Source: Corallium rubrum
Lineage: Eukaryota > Cnidaria > Anthozoa > Scleralcyonacea > Coralliidae
NCBI GenBank assembly: GCA_964035015.1
Contig: OZ036002.1
Span: forward strand, 7,079,143-7,143,142
Reading direction: 5' to 3'
Length of the DNA: 64,000 nucleotides
In this document: piece after piece, positions 1-12,756 of the stretch
How positions within the stretch are numbered: the first letter of the stretch is position 1
How the letters are laid out: the number at the start of each line of letters is the position of its first letter
Position numbers and translations under genes: made by a program
Notes under the pieces: generated by a model
Database searches by the model: none
Seen by the model: only the letters and a program-made list of their open reading frames with translations
What the model was told of the DNA's origin: nothing

Positions 1-344
1 CATTAAAAACAACTCTTATAATACAACCATGTAGCACGGCAATTTCAAACGTAATGAGAAACTCATGTTTAATCAGCGAAATAAATATTGTTTTCCGTTG
101 TTTTGTGTCTGATTCTCTGTTATAAAAGAAATGGTTCATAGTTTGGCTGCTCCATTGAGTTATGGATGCACTTGGGAAGTTGGAGAGCACTCAAAAATCG
201 GCTACGCCTCGACCAACTCTTACGCTTTTTTCTTGCTTTCCGAACTTCCCGCGTGCATCCATAACTCGATGGAGCACGCCAAACCATGAGCTATTTCTTA
301 AGAATAAATTGTCGTGTCGTCTTCAGATTTTTGTGCGTGACTAA

Positions 345-662
345 GGGCCTGTTTATATGATCCTGGTGTACCGGGATGTCCCGGTTGCCTGGGATGAATT
401 TCATCGCGTGTTTATATGGAGTAAAATGTTCGTCTACAATGTTAGAAGTTATTTCACTTTTATTCCGTGTTTTGTCTTTAGACCTGACCGTTTGGACGAA
501 ATTCTGACCGTAATATTCAAAGTTACAAGTATTGTAGTTCAGTAAACTTCACCCGGTGTACCGGGATGTCGCGTTTATATGGGAAAAAATCTGTCCCGGT
601 GTACCGAGATCTCGGTTGATTCAACCGGGATCCCGGTACACCGGGATCATATAAACAGGCCC
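345..662. mobile_element. PIF/Harbinger-like palindromic MITE, copy 1
   Basis: Terminal inverted repeats GGGCCTGTTTATATGATCC... / ...GGATCATATAAACAGGCCC enclose repeated CCGGTGTACCGGGAT palindromes. The flanks are TAA (342-344) and TAA (663-665), a 3-bp TWA target-site duplication typical of PIF/Harbinger. It is non-coding and lies beside CFAP54 exon 8. Confidence 0.7.
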
Positions 663-680
663 TAAAGCGGAAGAACTGAC

Positions 681-2642
681 CTTGCGAGTTTTCTTGCAGC
701 CAACTGTCACTGTACGTGACTCCCTTTTTTGGTTTACGACCAGTGTTGTAAAATTGTTCCATGGCAACGAGAAGGTTTAGCGCCATAATGTAAGCAGGAG
801 TTTGAGGCAAGAGGGAACTAGTCTTGAGTAAACTGATGAACGGCTGTAGAAGAACATCGAGGACATCCCATTGTTCGTAGCTAAACGACATTTTGATAAA
901 CTGCACAGCAAATGGCAAGGGAACACCATCAAAACCTAGACACAGAAAACAGAAGAGCTTAACCTCGGAGACTTCACGTTGCACCGAAAGTAAAGGCCGT
1001 TTTCCATTACACGTGTGCTTTGCCCGCGCGGGCGAAGAGGGCTTTGAGAGTTGGAAATTTTCCACTTCCAAAGCGAACTAAGGGACCGTTTACATGAATC
1101 CGGATTGAGTTTCAATCCCGATGGAAAAGCGAAGTCAATCCGTGTTTACATGGGAATTGGGTTTCTGGATTGAAATCCGCCTGAAATCTGAAATCCGTAA
1201 ATATGCCATGATTGCTTGTTCTAGTCCTCTGTCACGTTTTTCATTCCGGAATGAAACTCGCACCGCCTTTATATGATTCCGGAACGAAATTTCAATCCGG
1301 AATGAGATTTCAATCCGGAATGAGAACAGGATTGAACTCAATCCGGAATGAGCTAATCTCAATCCGGATTCATGTAAACAGCAACCTCGTTCCCAGGGCC
1401 CTTATCCCCGCTCGCTGCGAAAAGTACCCTGGCATGGGCTGGTCACGTGTCACCCAGATTCTGGGTGATAGCAAAAGATAATTTAATGGGAGGGGACGGT
1501 AGCGTTTAATTTCTCATGGTTGCACCTGTTGGCACCTGGCCGGCTTGGAATGTACATGGCGACTTCCAGCACTCCGAAGCTTTACCCTGTCCTTGATAGA
1601 ATTGACCTAAACAACAAAGCAGGCAGCACATGGAAGATTAAGGACTTTCCATAGCCCGTCGATAGAACAGCAAGTAAGTCCCTACCAAAGAACAAACTTT
1701 CCACGCAAATCACCTGTTTTGGTTGTAAAACTTTGTCCCAGTATGGACTATTTATAATAGCAAAATTAAGACACGAAAGGAAGGTATAACGCTTCGAAGA
1801 CTTCAACATGGCGTCTGGTCGAGCGTAACAATAAGCACATTAATCGGACCCTTCCCACAATGATATTTTTTGTTCAGCGACACGTGACCAGCCCATGCCA
1901 GGGTACTTTTCGCAGCGAGCGGGGAGCGGAGATAAAGGCCCTGGGAACGAGGTTGTGTAAACAGATGAAAGGGTTTGATCAGAAGCGGAATGAGTTCAAA
2001 TCGGATTGAGACTCCATCCAGATTCATGTAAACGGCCCCTAAACATGTCCGCTCCACCCGCGCGGGCAAAGCGGGAGTAATGGAAGACAGCCTTAAGAGA
2101 GATCGCGAAAGACACGATTGTCTTCCATCTTCTTGTTTTAGAAAACTTAAAGGGCATATAAACCCAATTTTTTATCATCTGAGCCCAGATCATATACCTT
2201 GTTCCGACAAGTGTAGAAGGGATATAGAAGATAGTTCGAGACAAGACGGATGAACTTCGGGATCATGTCGGGATCCACGAGTACCGCTGTTTCCAGCAGA
2301 TAGTAGGTCGACCCCAGCTACAAATAGTTCTGGGTAAATATCAAGAGTGATGTCATCAATAGCGCCAGTTGGAGCCCTACACTGCAGGGTACGACGGTGA
2401 GGATCACCTAGAGTCTGAAGGATTGCAAGAAATTGGGCGGCACTTCCTTCAAATAAGTCAGAAAGAAGTCGTTCTGTTTGACATCTTGGCCAGTTTTGCT
2501 GGAAAAAATAGAAGATAATAAGAAATAGAATAGAGAAAGAAGATGAAGATGATGATGTTGTTGATGATCATGATGTTGATGATCATGATGTTGTTGTTGT
2601 TGTTGTTGTTGATGATGATGATGTTGTTGTTGTTGATGATGA

Positions 2643-2686
<44 letters not shown>

Positions 2687-2705
2687 ATGTTGATGATGAT
2701 GTTGT

Positions 2706-2737
<32 letters not shown>

Positions 2738-2891
2738 ATGATGATGATGTTGATGATGTTGTTGTTGTTGATGATGATGTTGTTGTTGTTGTTAATGATG
2801 ATGTTGATGATGTTGTTGATGATGATATTGATGATGTTGATGATGATGATGATGATAATAATGATGATGATGTTGTTGGTGCCGATGATGA

Positions 2892-2926
<35 letters not shown>

Positions 2927-3169
2927 ACGATGATGACGATGATGTTGTTGTTGACGTTGTTGTTGTTGTTGTTGATGATGTTGTTGATGTTGATGATGAT
3001 GTTGTTGTTGTTGATGATGATGATGATGATGATGTTACGTTGATGCTGGTGATAATGACGATGATGATGTTGTTGTTGTTGATGTTGATGTTGATGTTGA
3101 TGATGTTGATGATGTTGATGATGACAATGATGATGATGATGATGTTGTTGTTGTTGTTGTTGTTGTTGT

Positions 3170-3204
<35 letters not shown>

Positions 3205-3286
3205 TTGTTGTTGTTGATGATGATGATGATGATGATGTTAGGTTGATGTTGGTGATAATGACGATGATGATGATGATGTTGTTGTT

Positions 3287-3323
<37 letters not shown>

Positions 3324-3600
3324 TTGTTCATGTTGCTGCTGCTGCTGTTATTGTTGTTGATGATTATGATGTTGATGATGATGATGATGTTGTTGTTGTT
3401 GATGTTGATGATGATGTTGTTGCTGATGATGTTGTTGATGATGTTGTTGATGATGTTGATGATGTTGTTGCTGTTGATGATGTTGTTGTTGATGATGTTG
3501 ATGATGATGTTGTTGATGATGTTGATGATGTTGTTGATGATGTTGTTGATGATGTTGATGATGATGTTGTTGTTGATGATGTTGTTGATGAGGCTGCTGC

Positions 3601-3646
<46 letters not shown>

Positions 3647-6600
3647 GATGTTGATGTTGATGATGATGATGATGATATTGATGATATTGAATTGATATCG
3701 GATCAATACAAATATTTTTTGATTTTTTTACTAGAACTTACATGCAAAGCTTCCTTCAGCGGGGGTCTCGCTTTGGGACGCAACACTCCTTTGGGACGTT
3801 TACGTGACTCGAAGACAACGCGTTGAAATACGATAGCGTTAATCTTGACTTTCGCAGCTTGAAATATAGCTTTGGTTTCTGGATTAGACACAGAAGTACT
3901 TATATTTTCAATATCAGAAAGTTCATTGATCTTCTTTATGGCTCTACGTGCAAACGTCTCAGCGTGTTGCGGTTCCTTGCAATCAAGATAACACAAAGAA
4001 ACTGCGGCATACAACGTACTGCGCCAAGGAACGTATTTCAAAGTAAGCAATGGAATAGATGCTTCCATGCACATGCATGCCCAAAGAAGATACTCCAAAA
4101 CCTGAAAAAATGTTCCTAGAATTAAATTTTTATCCAAAGCATTCTTGATGTTTACGGTAGAAAGACAATGACGGACTGTGTGTGACTGTTTGCAATCAGT
4201 ATATTGTCGAAAGAATTTAATTTCTGCTTAGAAAAATCCCCGACTGTTTAGATAAACAGACATCGCGTTGTCTATTTAAAAATGCGTAAAAAAACAAAAC
4301 ATTTGATTTTCCAAGATACTGTGATTCGAGCTTACCATGGGCGCCGCCATCTTGAATGATGATGTCATAATACTTACCAGGCCAATAGCCTAGGTAACCA
4401 TTAAAGACTTCTGCTTTCATATTGGTTAAAATTTTCGCGCGTTTTATTGGCTATGAGTAAAACCAGAGTAAAACTGCAATCGTTATCAGGGGATTTAACC
4501 CTGATGACGGGAGAACGAATTCATTTTCGTAGTATTGAATATTAAAAGTTTTTTTAGATTTTGCTTTAGAGTTCTAAAGATTTTATCGCATAGTTTGAAG
4601 TCAAACTCAACTAACAGTTTTTTCACGAGTTAACGTCGTCCTGAAGACGTGAAAATGATCTGAATAACTTTGCATATGGGGGTAAAAATTATTCATTTTC
4701 TGTTGTGTGAGGAACTAAAATTCTACTGTTGTATTAAGGACGTCGCCGTTGACGTTTGCATTGTATTTGCTTGAGTACCCTAATATTCAAGAGTAGAAGG
4801 CGGCGCGAATTGTCAGTGCCGGATTAACCTTCCCAGGGCCAGGGGCAAAAATATTTTAGGGCTGGTCACAAACTGAGAGCCATCCCCGAAGTACGGCGAA
4901 CTGAAAGCAGGCGCGCAACGAGAGGGGGGTCGGGGGGGGGTGCGAACGCCCGTGCGAGGGAAATTTTGGAGGTCAAAAATTACTTCTACTCTCTCTGACG
5001 CCTAAATCATGTGATTTAAAACCTTTATACGTGGGTCAAAATTGTCCTCATTGCAGAAAATGCCATTTTACAGATCCAAAGTTCAAAAATTTCCCGCGGG
5101 GCTATGCCCCCAGACTCCCCTAGATTTGTGTCGTAACTTTATCTAAAAACGACCCCCCTTTCAAAAATCCTGGTTGCGCCCTTGACTGAAAGCGTAGGTT
5201 GATCAGATCATCAGATCGGAGGTTCGTACTTAGGCTGCCTCAGGCGCCACTCCCCTCCCGCTTTCAAGCAAATAGCGTGTGATTTTCTCAGGCTAGTTCG
5301 GACTTTCAAAGAGGACTGCATCATTTTTTTTATTCACTCATTTTTATGGGCCGGTCAGAATCTGGGCAAATGCCCCCTTTGCCTCAAAGATAATCCGCCA
5401 CTGCGAATTGTAAAACGACTCTTGCCAATATCTGTACGCAAATTTTGGATAAATCTAATCTTACGTTAATAATAAAAAAATAATGAGAAATGTCTTGAAC
5501 AGCTATTACAGTAACAGCAGGTGAAGCAACTTACTATGGTGCTTTTTCCAGCTACCATTAACTGCCGTGAAATAGCGTAAATATGAATCGTACCTAAGAT
5601 ACAAAAAAAGAAAGAAATTCTTTTTACACTGAATTCTGTCGGTTCAGCATTCCATCTATTTATTTAATCGTAGAATATATATATTTTAAGACCAAATTGG
5701 GACCAGTTGCGAAAAATGCAACTACACAGGCCTTCCGGCGAGAATTGAACCCACGACCTTGCGATTCTAGTGCAATGCTCTGACCACTGAGCCACGGAGG
5801 CCGTTGCCGAGAGCTTGATCGCGAGTTCTGGTAATGCCAGGAGAGAATTGGGTTCATTAGAAGTAATATTGGGCATTTCACTCAATTACATAGCATGTTC
5901 TAGGGATTTTACGTGAAGTTTAATGTATATATTCTACACTCGAATTTTCCTTCACCAAAAATCCCTAGAACATGCTATGTAATCGAGTGAAATGCCCAAT
6001 ATTACTTCTATTTATTTAATCCACACTTTCTTTAGAGCAAAATGAAAAGATGGCGAAACTGTCGTTTTGATAACGAAATACTGACGTTTCAAGCGGAGCC
6101 TTTCATCAAAGTGAAATAATGTTACCGTTGTAAACTAGCCAGCTAAATGACTCCTGATGTAAAGCCAGTTGAGTTGTTAATCTCAGTATTTTCAAAGTGT
6201 TTTCACATCGGAGAGTAGTTTCAGGGTTCTAAGAAGATACAAGACACAAATTGACATTAAAATGATTGAGTAGATGTACAGTAGATTGTATCCATTTTAC
6301 GTTTTGAGATTGGTACATGTACTGTACCTGGAGTTTGGGATCAAATTTTATAAGAAGTTGGTAGGAACACATTGCATCCTCGCAGAGAACTCTTATCTAC
6401 AATAAATATTAAATACATAGTCTTTCCTCAGGGAAAACAACAAGAGGAAGAAAAAGAAATAGAACACCATCAACATCAACACTACCACCACCACCACTAA
6501 TATCACTACTACTACCACCACCACCACCACTAATATCACTACTACTACCACCACCACTACCACCACTACCACCACTACCACCACCACCACCACCACCACT

Positions 6601-7596
6601 ACCACCACCACTACCACCACTACTAATATCACCACTACTACTACCACCACCACCACTACCACTACCAACACTACCACCACTACCACCACCACCACCACTA
6701 CCACACCACCAGCACCAGCACCAGCACTGCTACCACCAGCACCACCACCACTAATATCACTACTACTACCACCACCACCACCAATATCACTACTACCACC
6801 ACCACCACTACCACGACCATCACCACTACCACCACCACTACCACCACCACACCTACCACCAGCACCACTACCACCACCACCACCACCACCACCACTACCA
6901 CTACTACCACCACCACCACCACTACCACCACCACTAATATCACTACTACTACCACCACCACCACTACCACCACTACCACTACAACCACTACCACCACCAC
7001 TAATATCACAACCACTACCACCACCACTAATATCACTACTACTACCACCACCACCACTACCACCACTACCACCATGACTACCACGACCACTAGTCCACCA
7101 CCACTACCACTACCACTACCACCACCACCACCACCACCACCACCATCACCACCAACAACCCTACTGCCACCAACAACACCACTACCAACACCACTACCAT
7201 CACCATTACTACAACCACCACCACTACCACTATAACTAATACCACCACCACTACCAATAGCAGCAACAAGTACAACTACAACACTGATCACATACCACCA
7301 CCACCATATACCACCAGCATCAACCACCATATACCACCAACACCAACACCACCACCATAACAACAACTATCTTACTGTGTCTATTGTCTGGACATCTTCT
7401 AATCCCTTCGGAAAGAAAGTCTCCTGGAATTTGTCAAAACTATAGCCAGCAACCGCTTCAATACAAGTAAAATCAGGTGAAACTTCTCGCAGATATCGTG
7501 TGAAGCACTGGAACTTGGCCATTCTAAAAGCCTATAGAAAATAAATAAATTATTAAATATTATAAATAAATAAATGCTGTAAGTAAATTAATAGTG

Positions 7597-7636
<40 letters not shown>

Positions 7637-8562
7637 AAATAAATATAATTTCAGGTCACCTTGACTGAACTTAAGAAACTCCCAATTTGCATTAATTTCT
7701 CCACAAAATAATGTTTCTGAAGACGAGGTTTATACTCCTTAAATAGTTTAGAAAAATCCACTTTTCTAAAGAAAGAGAGAAAAAGCATAGTGTATCATAC
7801 ACACTAAACAAGTGTAATAGTATTTAGTCACAAATCAGAAAGATTTAGTCTAGTTGCAAACCTGTTTCCTGCATTATCTCCTATTGCATAGCCATCTCCA
7901 GTAGAATTAGCTTTTTTGGCAATTCTCATCAAGAGGTTTTCCAACTCTTGCTCAAATGCTAATACTGCAGGACTCGGTTTTGTCCTCTCTAATGAAAGAA
8001 GCAAAATAATATAAGATTTTAAGATGTTGATCCAATAATTGCTCCTAAAATTCAGTGTCCAGTACAAAGTAGGAACCTGATTTTAGTGTTGTGTTACTGT
8101 TATGAAGGAGAAGTTAATTAGTTGAAGTTAATAGGCGAGTTTCAGGGTGTTGCGCGCGCATCGTTTTGGAAAGAAATTGGCAGGCTCTTGGTGGGCTCTC
8201 TACAAAGTAAGCAATGGCAAACAGACTTGCTAGCGAGCCAACAACAGCAGAATAACAGTGTTAAATATCCAGAAACTGTATCTATACTTTGTTTATTTTA
8301 AACAGTACATTTACTTTGAAGGGAGCTTGCCAGTTTTTTTGAAAAATTATGCGCGCGCAATACCCTGAAACTCACCTATTGGAAGAGGAGGGGGTGGTAG
8401 TGAAAATTGAAAAAGTGTAACCAGTGGTGACCATTGCAGTCACTGTGGTAAATGGTAGCATGGTCACAATAGGTTGTGAATGTCTAGAGATATTTTATGG
8501 TAGTGCTGTCGATATGGGTGGTAGTAATGGTAATGGGGGTGGTGGTGGTGTGTGTGGTGGTG

Positions 8563-8593
<31 letters not shown>

Positions 8594-9238
8594 GGGGGGG
8601 GGGGGTTGATAGGATAATAAATTGCTCAAATGGTATATATTGAATACTTTAATAGTGATTAATAACTACTATTGAACTATTCATGTTTTTGTGAGCACTA
8701 CACCTGTATATTTCAATAACCTTTATTCTGATATCTTCATGAAAATATGCGATTAGGTAAGCAATAACACAGCCATAAATATATGAGGCCCTGTTAGGGG
8801 GGTGCACATGTCGCCAGTCTGAACTTCAAAACTTGTCGTGTCGCAATTTTAGGTCATTTTAGGACTTGGTCATGTCCCTGTCGTTATTTCGGCTTCATTT
8901 TTTTACTACTCTCCATTCGCTGTCGCAATTTTAGTCAACTTTGGTTTCGTTTGTCGCCATTTCAGCTCTCGCATGTCGCTGATTTAACGCAATGTCGGCT
9001 GTCGGAATTTACCCTAACAGGGCCTCATATATTATGTTAGCAGTACACTGTTGATAACGCTTCAGTTTTTACATGTTTTAAAAAAGCTGAAACCTACGAT
9101 TAAGTATTAAACAAAAGCAACGTGTTTTTCAACACTTTTAAGAAATTGTCCACAATGTACTCAGGACGTCAAAATTTTATGAAAAACACGCTTTTCCTTA
9201 CCATTTTCTTTAGTTGTTAGTACAGTGAAATTGCTCAT
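681..9238 (-). CDS. CFAP54: Cilia- and flagella-associated protein 54, N-terminal part (exons 1-8, continues off the left edge)
   Basis: CFAP54 is a large protein of the central apparatus (C1d projection) of motile cilia. Minus-strand exons in order: 9202-9238, 7862-7988, 7660-7765, 7376-7531, 6328-6396, 3742-4101, 2198-2498, 681-935. Together they give 1411 nt (470 codons), open in one phase, starting at the ATG at 9238. Exon 6 is the most diagnostic: it encodes VLEYLLWACMCMEASIPLL, then a Tyr/Cys-rich TPR-like stretch and VFESRKRPKGVLRPK, matching my memory of vertebrate CFAP54. Exon 7 carries a TERLLSDLFEGSAAQFLAIL-type segment, also expected. The human protein is about 3,100 residues, so most of this gene lies beyond position 1. 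The donor of exon 2 (GTTTGC) is weak, but the phase fits. Introns hold trinucleotide repeats, a hAT-like element, a SINE and small foldbacks. The identification rests on remembered family sequence, not a search. Confidence 0.92.
1382..1955. mobile_element. 574-bp element with 19-bp TIRs and 9-bp TSD, carrying a RecQ-like helicase fragment
   Basis: Perfect 19-bp inverted ends CAACCTCGTTCCCAGGGCC are flanked by TGTAAACAG at 1373-1381 and 1956-1964. A 9-bp duplication fits Mutator-like elements (8-11 bp) better than hAT or PIF; the family is not certain. The inverted homology extends well beyond 19 bp on both sides. Confidence 0.65.
1582..1809 (-). pseudogene. RecQ-type DNA helicase motif I fragment inside the 1382-1955 element
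   Basis: A 75-codon minus-strand frame contains LQPKQVICVESLFFGRDLLA and then VLSTGYGKSLIFHVLPALL. This resembles RecQ-family helicases: a Q-motif-like segment followed by Walker A, here STGYGKS instead of the usual PTGxGKS. No other helicase motifs follow, so it is a captured or relic fragment, not a working enzyme. Confidence 0.55.
2541..3690. repeat. GAT/GTT trinucleotide tract, about 1.15 kb
   Basis: Interspersed GAT and GTT triplets (plus strand) in the CFAP54 intron between exons 6 and 7. It begins about 40 nt from the exon 7 acceptor (2498). All six frames give low-complexity ORFs, which I do not treat as genes. Confidence 0.95.
4814..5403. mobile_element. hAT-like non-autonomous element with perfect 8-bp TSD
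   Basis: Ends CAGTGCCGGATTAAC / ...ATAATCCGCCACTG match the CAGTGGCGGA hAT-type terminus. The 8-bp sequence CGAATTGT is repeated exactly at 4806-4813 and 5404-5411. The body contains a G-rich run near 4925-4940 and no long ORF. It lies in the CFAP54 intron between exons 5 and 6. Confidence 0.8.
5650..6005 (-). mobile_element. tRNA-derived SINE, copy a
   Basis: Minus strand carries a tRNA-like head (about 5741-5803): GTGGCTCAGTGGTCAGAGC (box A) and GTGGGTTCAATTC (box B). The tail region 5850-6005 is itself an inverted repeat containing ATGTAATCGAGTGAAATGCC. Related copies are at 17335-17645 and 58614-58995. Confidence 0.7.
6466..7366. repeat. ACC/ACT trinucleotide tract, about 0.9 kb
   Basis: (ACC/ACT/ATC)n on the plus strand, filling the CFAP54 intron between exons 4 and 5. 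It ends about 10 nt from the exon 4 donor (7376). Confidence 0.95.
7596..7644. repeat. AAAT microsatellite
   Basis: (TAAA)n of about 12 units, just downstream (in transcript sense) of CFAP54 exon 3. Confidence 0.9.
8133..8377. mobile_element. Small foldback MITE with AGGCGAGTTTCAGGG termini
   Basis: AGGTGAGTTTCAGGGTATTGCGCGCGCAT-type ends in inverted orientation (8133-8161 and 8349-8377) with a non-coding interior. No clear duplication of the flanks was found. Confidence 0.6.
8517..8606. repeat. GGT/GT repeat ending in a G run
   Basis: (GGT)n passes into (GT)n and then a G homopolymer of more than 15 bases, in the first CFAP54 intron. Confidence 0.9.
8785..9024. mobile_element. Foldback MITE with GAGGCCCTGTTAGGG termini
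   Basis: GAGGCCCTGTTAGGG at the left and its reverse complement at the right, with ATAT-type flanks on both sides. The interior has repeated TGTCGC words. No ORF. Confidence 0.6.
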
Positions 9239-12200
9239 CTTGTGCTCCAGTTGTTTGTCTATCTTCTGGAGTTGTTTGTAGTAAACCAGTTCCGTGCAAA
9301 ATGCTTCTTTTTAAGATATTTTCGGCCTTCTCCTCCAGTGAACGTGTTTCAATATATCAGACGCCATGTTTCTACGCAACAGTATTTTTCAGGCATGCAG
9401 GTTGCGACCCAATTTCTACAAAGTTCAGGCTGCATCGATGTCGGCCTTCTATCGCATTTTTAGACTATATGGAATTTTAGTTTTCTAAATTTCTACTTCT
9501 GATAAAAAAAACCCAATCTAGTTCAAAAAGCAGAATAAAATTTCCCTTAAATTCAAAGTGCCGTTTAAAAAATAAGGGATAGCTTGAGTAGGCCACAGAC
9601 CACCCAAGCATATCCTAAGACTTTCCATAAACTGATTCAGTATGCGCCTCCTCTCTTAAACTTTGTCTGCCTCAAATATTTTCAAATCATTAAAAAAAAA
9701 TTGGAACCCTGAGTATTAAATTCCCTTTTCATCCAAATACCCATCCCTAATTTTTTAAAAAAACCCAGTCATAAACAATACGGACCCTCAAAAATACTTC
9801 CGATGAAAAAATAGTAAATAAAAAAACAAAACAAAACAGAATGGACACCACTAACATTTTTTTTTGTTATTTTAAACATATTTATAAACAGGTGAAATAT
9901 ACATGAACATCTGTGATTAGTTTTTAACTTTATAAATATTATCTCGAGAACTGTTCTGTAAGTGAACCAATATAGAACTTACAAATACTGTAACTCTCTA
10001 CTTTTAAATATAAAAAAATGCAGCAGACGCTTAAATACAGAAATATTTTAACTGGTGATAGAGCATATTTCAAGCTCATGATTAATACAATCAACTGTGT
10101 TCTCAATATGAGAACCAATACGTGACTAAAATAATTATATATTAATTCCTTTATAACAATTTTCTAAATTTGGATTATATATAACATATTATAAATGGTA
10201 AAAAAATCACCACTAGGGCAACTTGCTGCACACATATTTTACAAGGTCTTACAGCAACAATTCACATGACATACCATTTAGTACAGTACACATACAGTTT
10301 TTCCCTAAAAATATTTTAATGTGTGCCAGAGATTTTTCAAAGGCACTGCATGGTGGGATTAAAGAGCAACATGATTTATATTTAACAAATAGATTCCATT
10401 TTGCCATTGTCTGTTCAGTTATAGATGCACAGATGACGTCACAACATGGTAAGAACAAAGTGGCCCACGAGACGCAGTCGAGTGGGTCACTGATGTTCTT
10501 ACCACGTTGTTACGTCTTCTGGAATCTACTATACAATGTAAAAGTTACACAATACGTCTTGCCGGATTTTGGGGCATGAAGAAAGAAAAAAGCAAGTCAG
10601 CTGACGTGATCTGACGTGATCCATGTGTCTGTCCTCTAATAGATCATGGCCAACCACCAATGAAAACATGCATAGCAACCAGGGTATTGTATAATCATCA
10701 ATAGATTACACTTTCCACCTGGTGAATCTATAGCCAATATTCTGAATAATAGATGTACAGTGCAAAATTACAAAATCAAAATGAGAGGTTTGCAGTTCTT
10801 CACACAGAACTATATTTTAAAGTGTAAAATTGCTAGGAACTGGACATTTGGGATGGATGACATTGTGAATTGCTGCACTGTATTGAAAAAGAACCATCTT
10901 AAGATACATATAGTACAAGTATAGGATGTATAGCAAGTGAACAAGTATTACAGTAGTTGAACTGGGCTTGAAATTCAATCAGTCACACAGCATTTGCCAA
11001 TTACATGTATATATTTTATTTTAGTCACTGCTGTGAGAAACTCATACCAGTACCATCACCACGACTACATTTGACAGCCAACGCATTTTCCATAATCATT
11101 AAATGCATGTCTGTTGATGACTTATGACAAAGTGTTTACAATGTCTTTCTTGTCTTAATTTAAATAAGGTTCTAAATTAATGTTTTAGATAAAAAGAGCA
11201 TCTTTTTTGAGAATTTCAAGCCCTGTACATAGCTGTGTATTAAAGGTTCAAAAACACTTCCTTATATGTAGCTTTAGGTGGTTCTTGTTTTTCCACTCGA
11301 TCAGTTTACAAAGTGTTTTAATGTTTGGATAAACAAACAACATGCATTTCATTTTAAGGATGAGTCAGATACTGATTCTAAAAAACAATGTCGACACCAC
11401 TGCACAGCAGTTTAACGAGTAACCAGACCCATCCAAATCATTTTTCATGTCTACAGGTTTTTACACATCACTCATAAAATGCTGTTGTATGTTTGGCTTT
11501 TTTTGTATGTGCCTAGAGAAAGATTGTCACCAATCTAAACACTTCTTAAAAAATTGGGACAATTTAAAGACTATATAAAATGATAGTTTAGTACAAAACA
11601 TGTTGCTACAACAGTTGTTTATGAAGTTATATGTGCTATAAAATCTGCTGCTCAAATCTTTTAGATTTTCCTTTGTTAACAGGACTTTTAACAGCACTCC
11701 CACAACCTTGTGTGGACCTGGAGAATTTAAACAAAATAAGAAATAGTAAGTATATTGAAGTTTTGAACAGTTCCTGCCTGAGTTGTGTGGGAATATTGTG
11801 ATGCATCGTGCAAGAGAACACCCAGACTGACTGAAAGCATAACTAAGAAAGACCCCATAATTGCAAGCACAGCAGGTTCAAAGTTACCCTGCAAGTCAGA
11901 GCCCCTTTTGGACCTACGCAGGCTTCAGGGGAAAGTGGGCTCTGCCAACAAACTTGATATTTCTTTTTGAGCCTGCGTGAACAGTTGCCAAGATACTATT
12001 TTGGGCCCAGACCCTAACGTGTCACTTCCTATTTTCCTGTTTACACATGTTTGTAAACTAGAACTTGTTTGACCAGTTTAAAACCTGACTGACTCACCCC
12101 AAACTTGGGGCGAAGATCAAGTTTGTTGGCAGAGCCCAATTTTCCCCAAAGCTTGCATAGGTCGGAAAGGGGCTCTGACTCACAGGGTAGTTCAAAGTAA

Positions 12201-12756
12201 CAATCTTGAAATGTTTCTTAATCTGGACTTTTCTTATCTTGATGAGCAAACTGTATACACTGCTGTATTTTGTTTATTGTTGAGATAACATACAGTGACT
12301 ACAATTTACTTGGCATCCAAAAGCTGGTTGAAAGTATTACATTCTATGAATAACTCGCCTTAATTTTTTGCATGTGATATGGTAACAATCAACATTAATT
12401 ATCTCCACATATTTCCCCTTATACCACACAAGAAGAGTAAAGGTATTGCTGTACTGGTATAGGTTATTACGATGGATCATAATTATTTGCCTGTCTTTTA
12501 AAGAACATATAATTGATTGAAGTGTTTTATCTAACAAGATCTTTGATTGACCCCCCACTATTCAATTGGAAAAGGCAAAGTTTAGTCTCAAACTGTGCAT
12601 CATGCAGACCAACAGTTATTTATAGATATATGATAATGCTGTGTCATATATCGTGTCATGAACCATAGCTTAGCAAAAAAAGTGTACATTATGCAAAATT
12701 GTAATAAATACACCAAGGATTTTAATTAACCTCATAGATGTCAACTCTTCAGGCTG
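9239..12756. other. AT-rich interval between CFAP54 and the unknown gene
   Basis: I see no supported exon here. It may include the CFAP54 promoter (above 9238) and a long 3' UTR of the gene ending at 12757. It holds two small inverted repeats (10432-10520 and 11885-12190) and otherwise non-repetitive AT-rich sequence. Confidence 0.5.
11885..12190. mobile_element. Foldback element, about 300 bp
   Basis: The left arm contains AGTCAGAGCCCCTTTTGGAC and TGGGCTCTGCCAACAAACTT; the right arm contains their near-perfect reverse complements. The pattern fits a MITE; the superfamily is unclear. Confidence 0.55.

Larger units (their letters stand above)
1082..2039. mobile_element. PIF/Harbinger-like MITE, copy 2 (interrupted)
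   Basis: Ends GGGACCGTTTACATGAATC / inverse ...GATTCATGTAAACGGCCCC with TAA duplications (1079-1081 and 2040-2042). Inside are imperfect tandem units of the type TCAATCCGGAATGAG. A second element (1382-1955) is inserted into its right part, so the original was about 375 bp. Confidence 0.65.

Noticed and set aside
523-1071. One continuous 182-codon gene on the minus strand
   Set aside because: Only 681-935 is coding (CFAP54 exon 8); the rest of the frame runs through introns and the edge of a MITE.
2543-3706. Met/Leu-rich and Asn/Ile-rich frames
   Set aside because: GAT/GTT trinucleotide tract in a CFAP54 intron.
11636-11821. Possible terminal exon on the minus strand (STQGCGSAVKSPVNKG...)
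   Set aside because: Has a CCAG acceptor, but the reading phase does not fit the exon ending at 13892; the exon at 12757-12879 fits.
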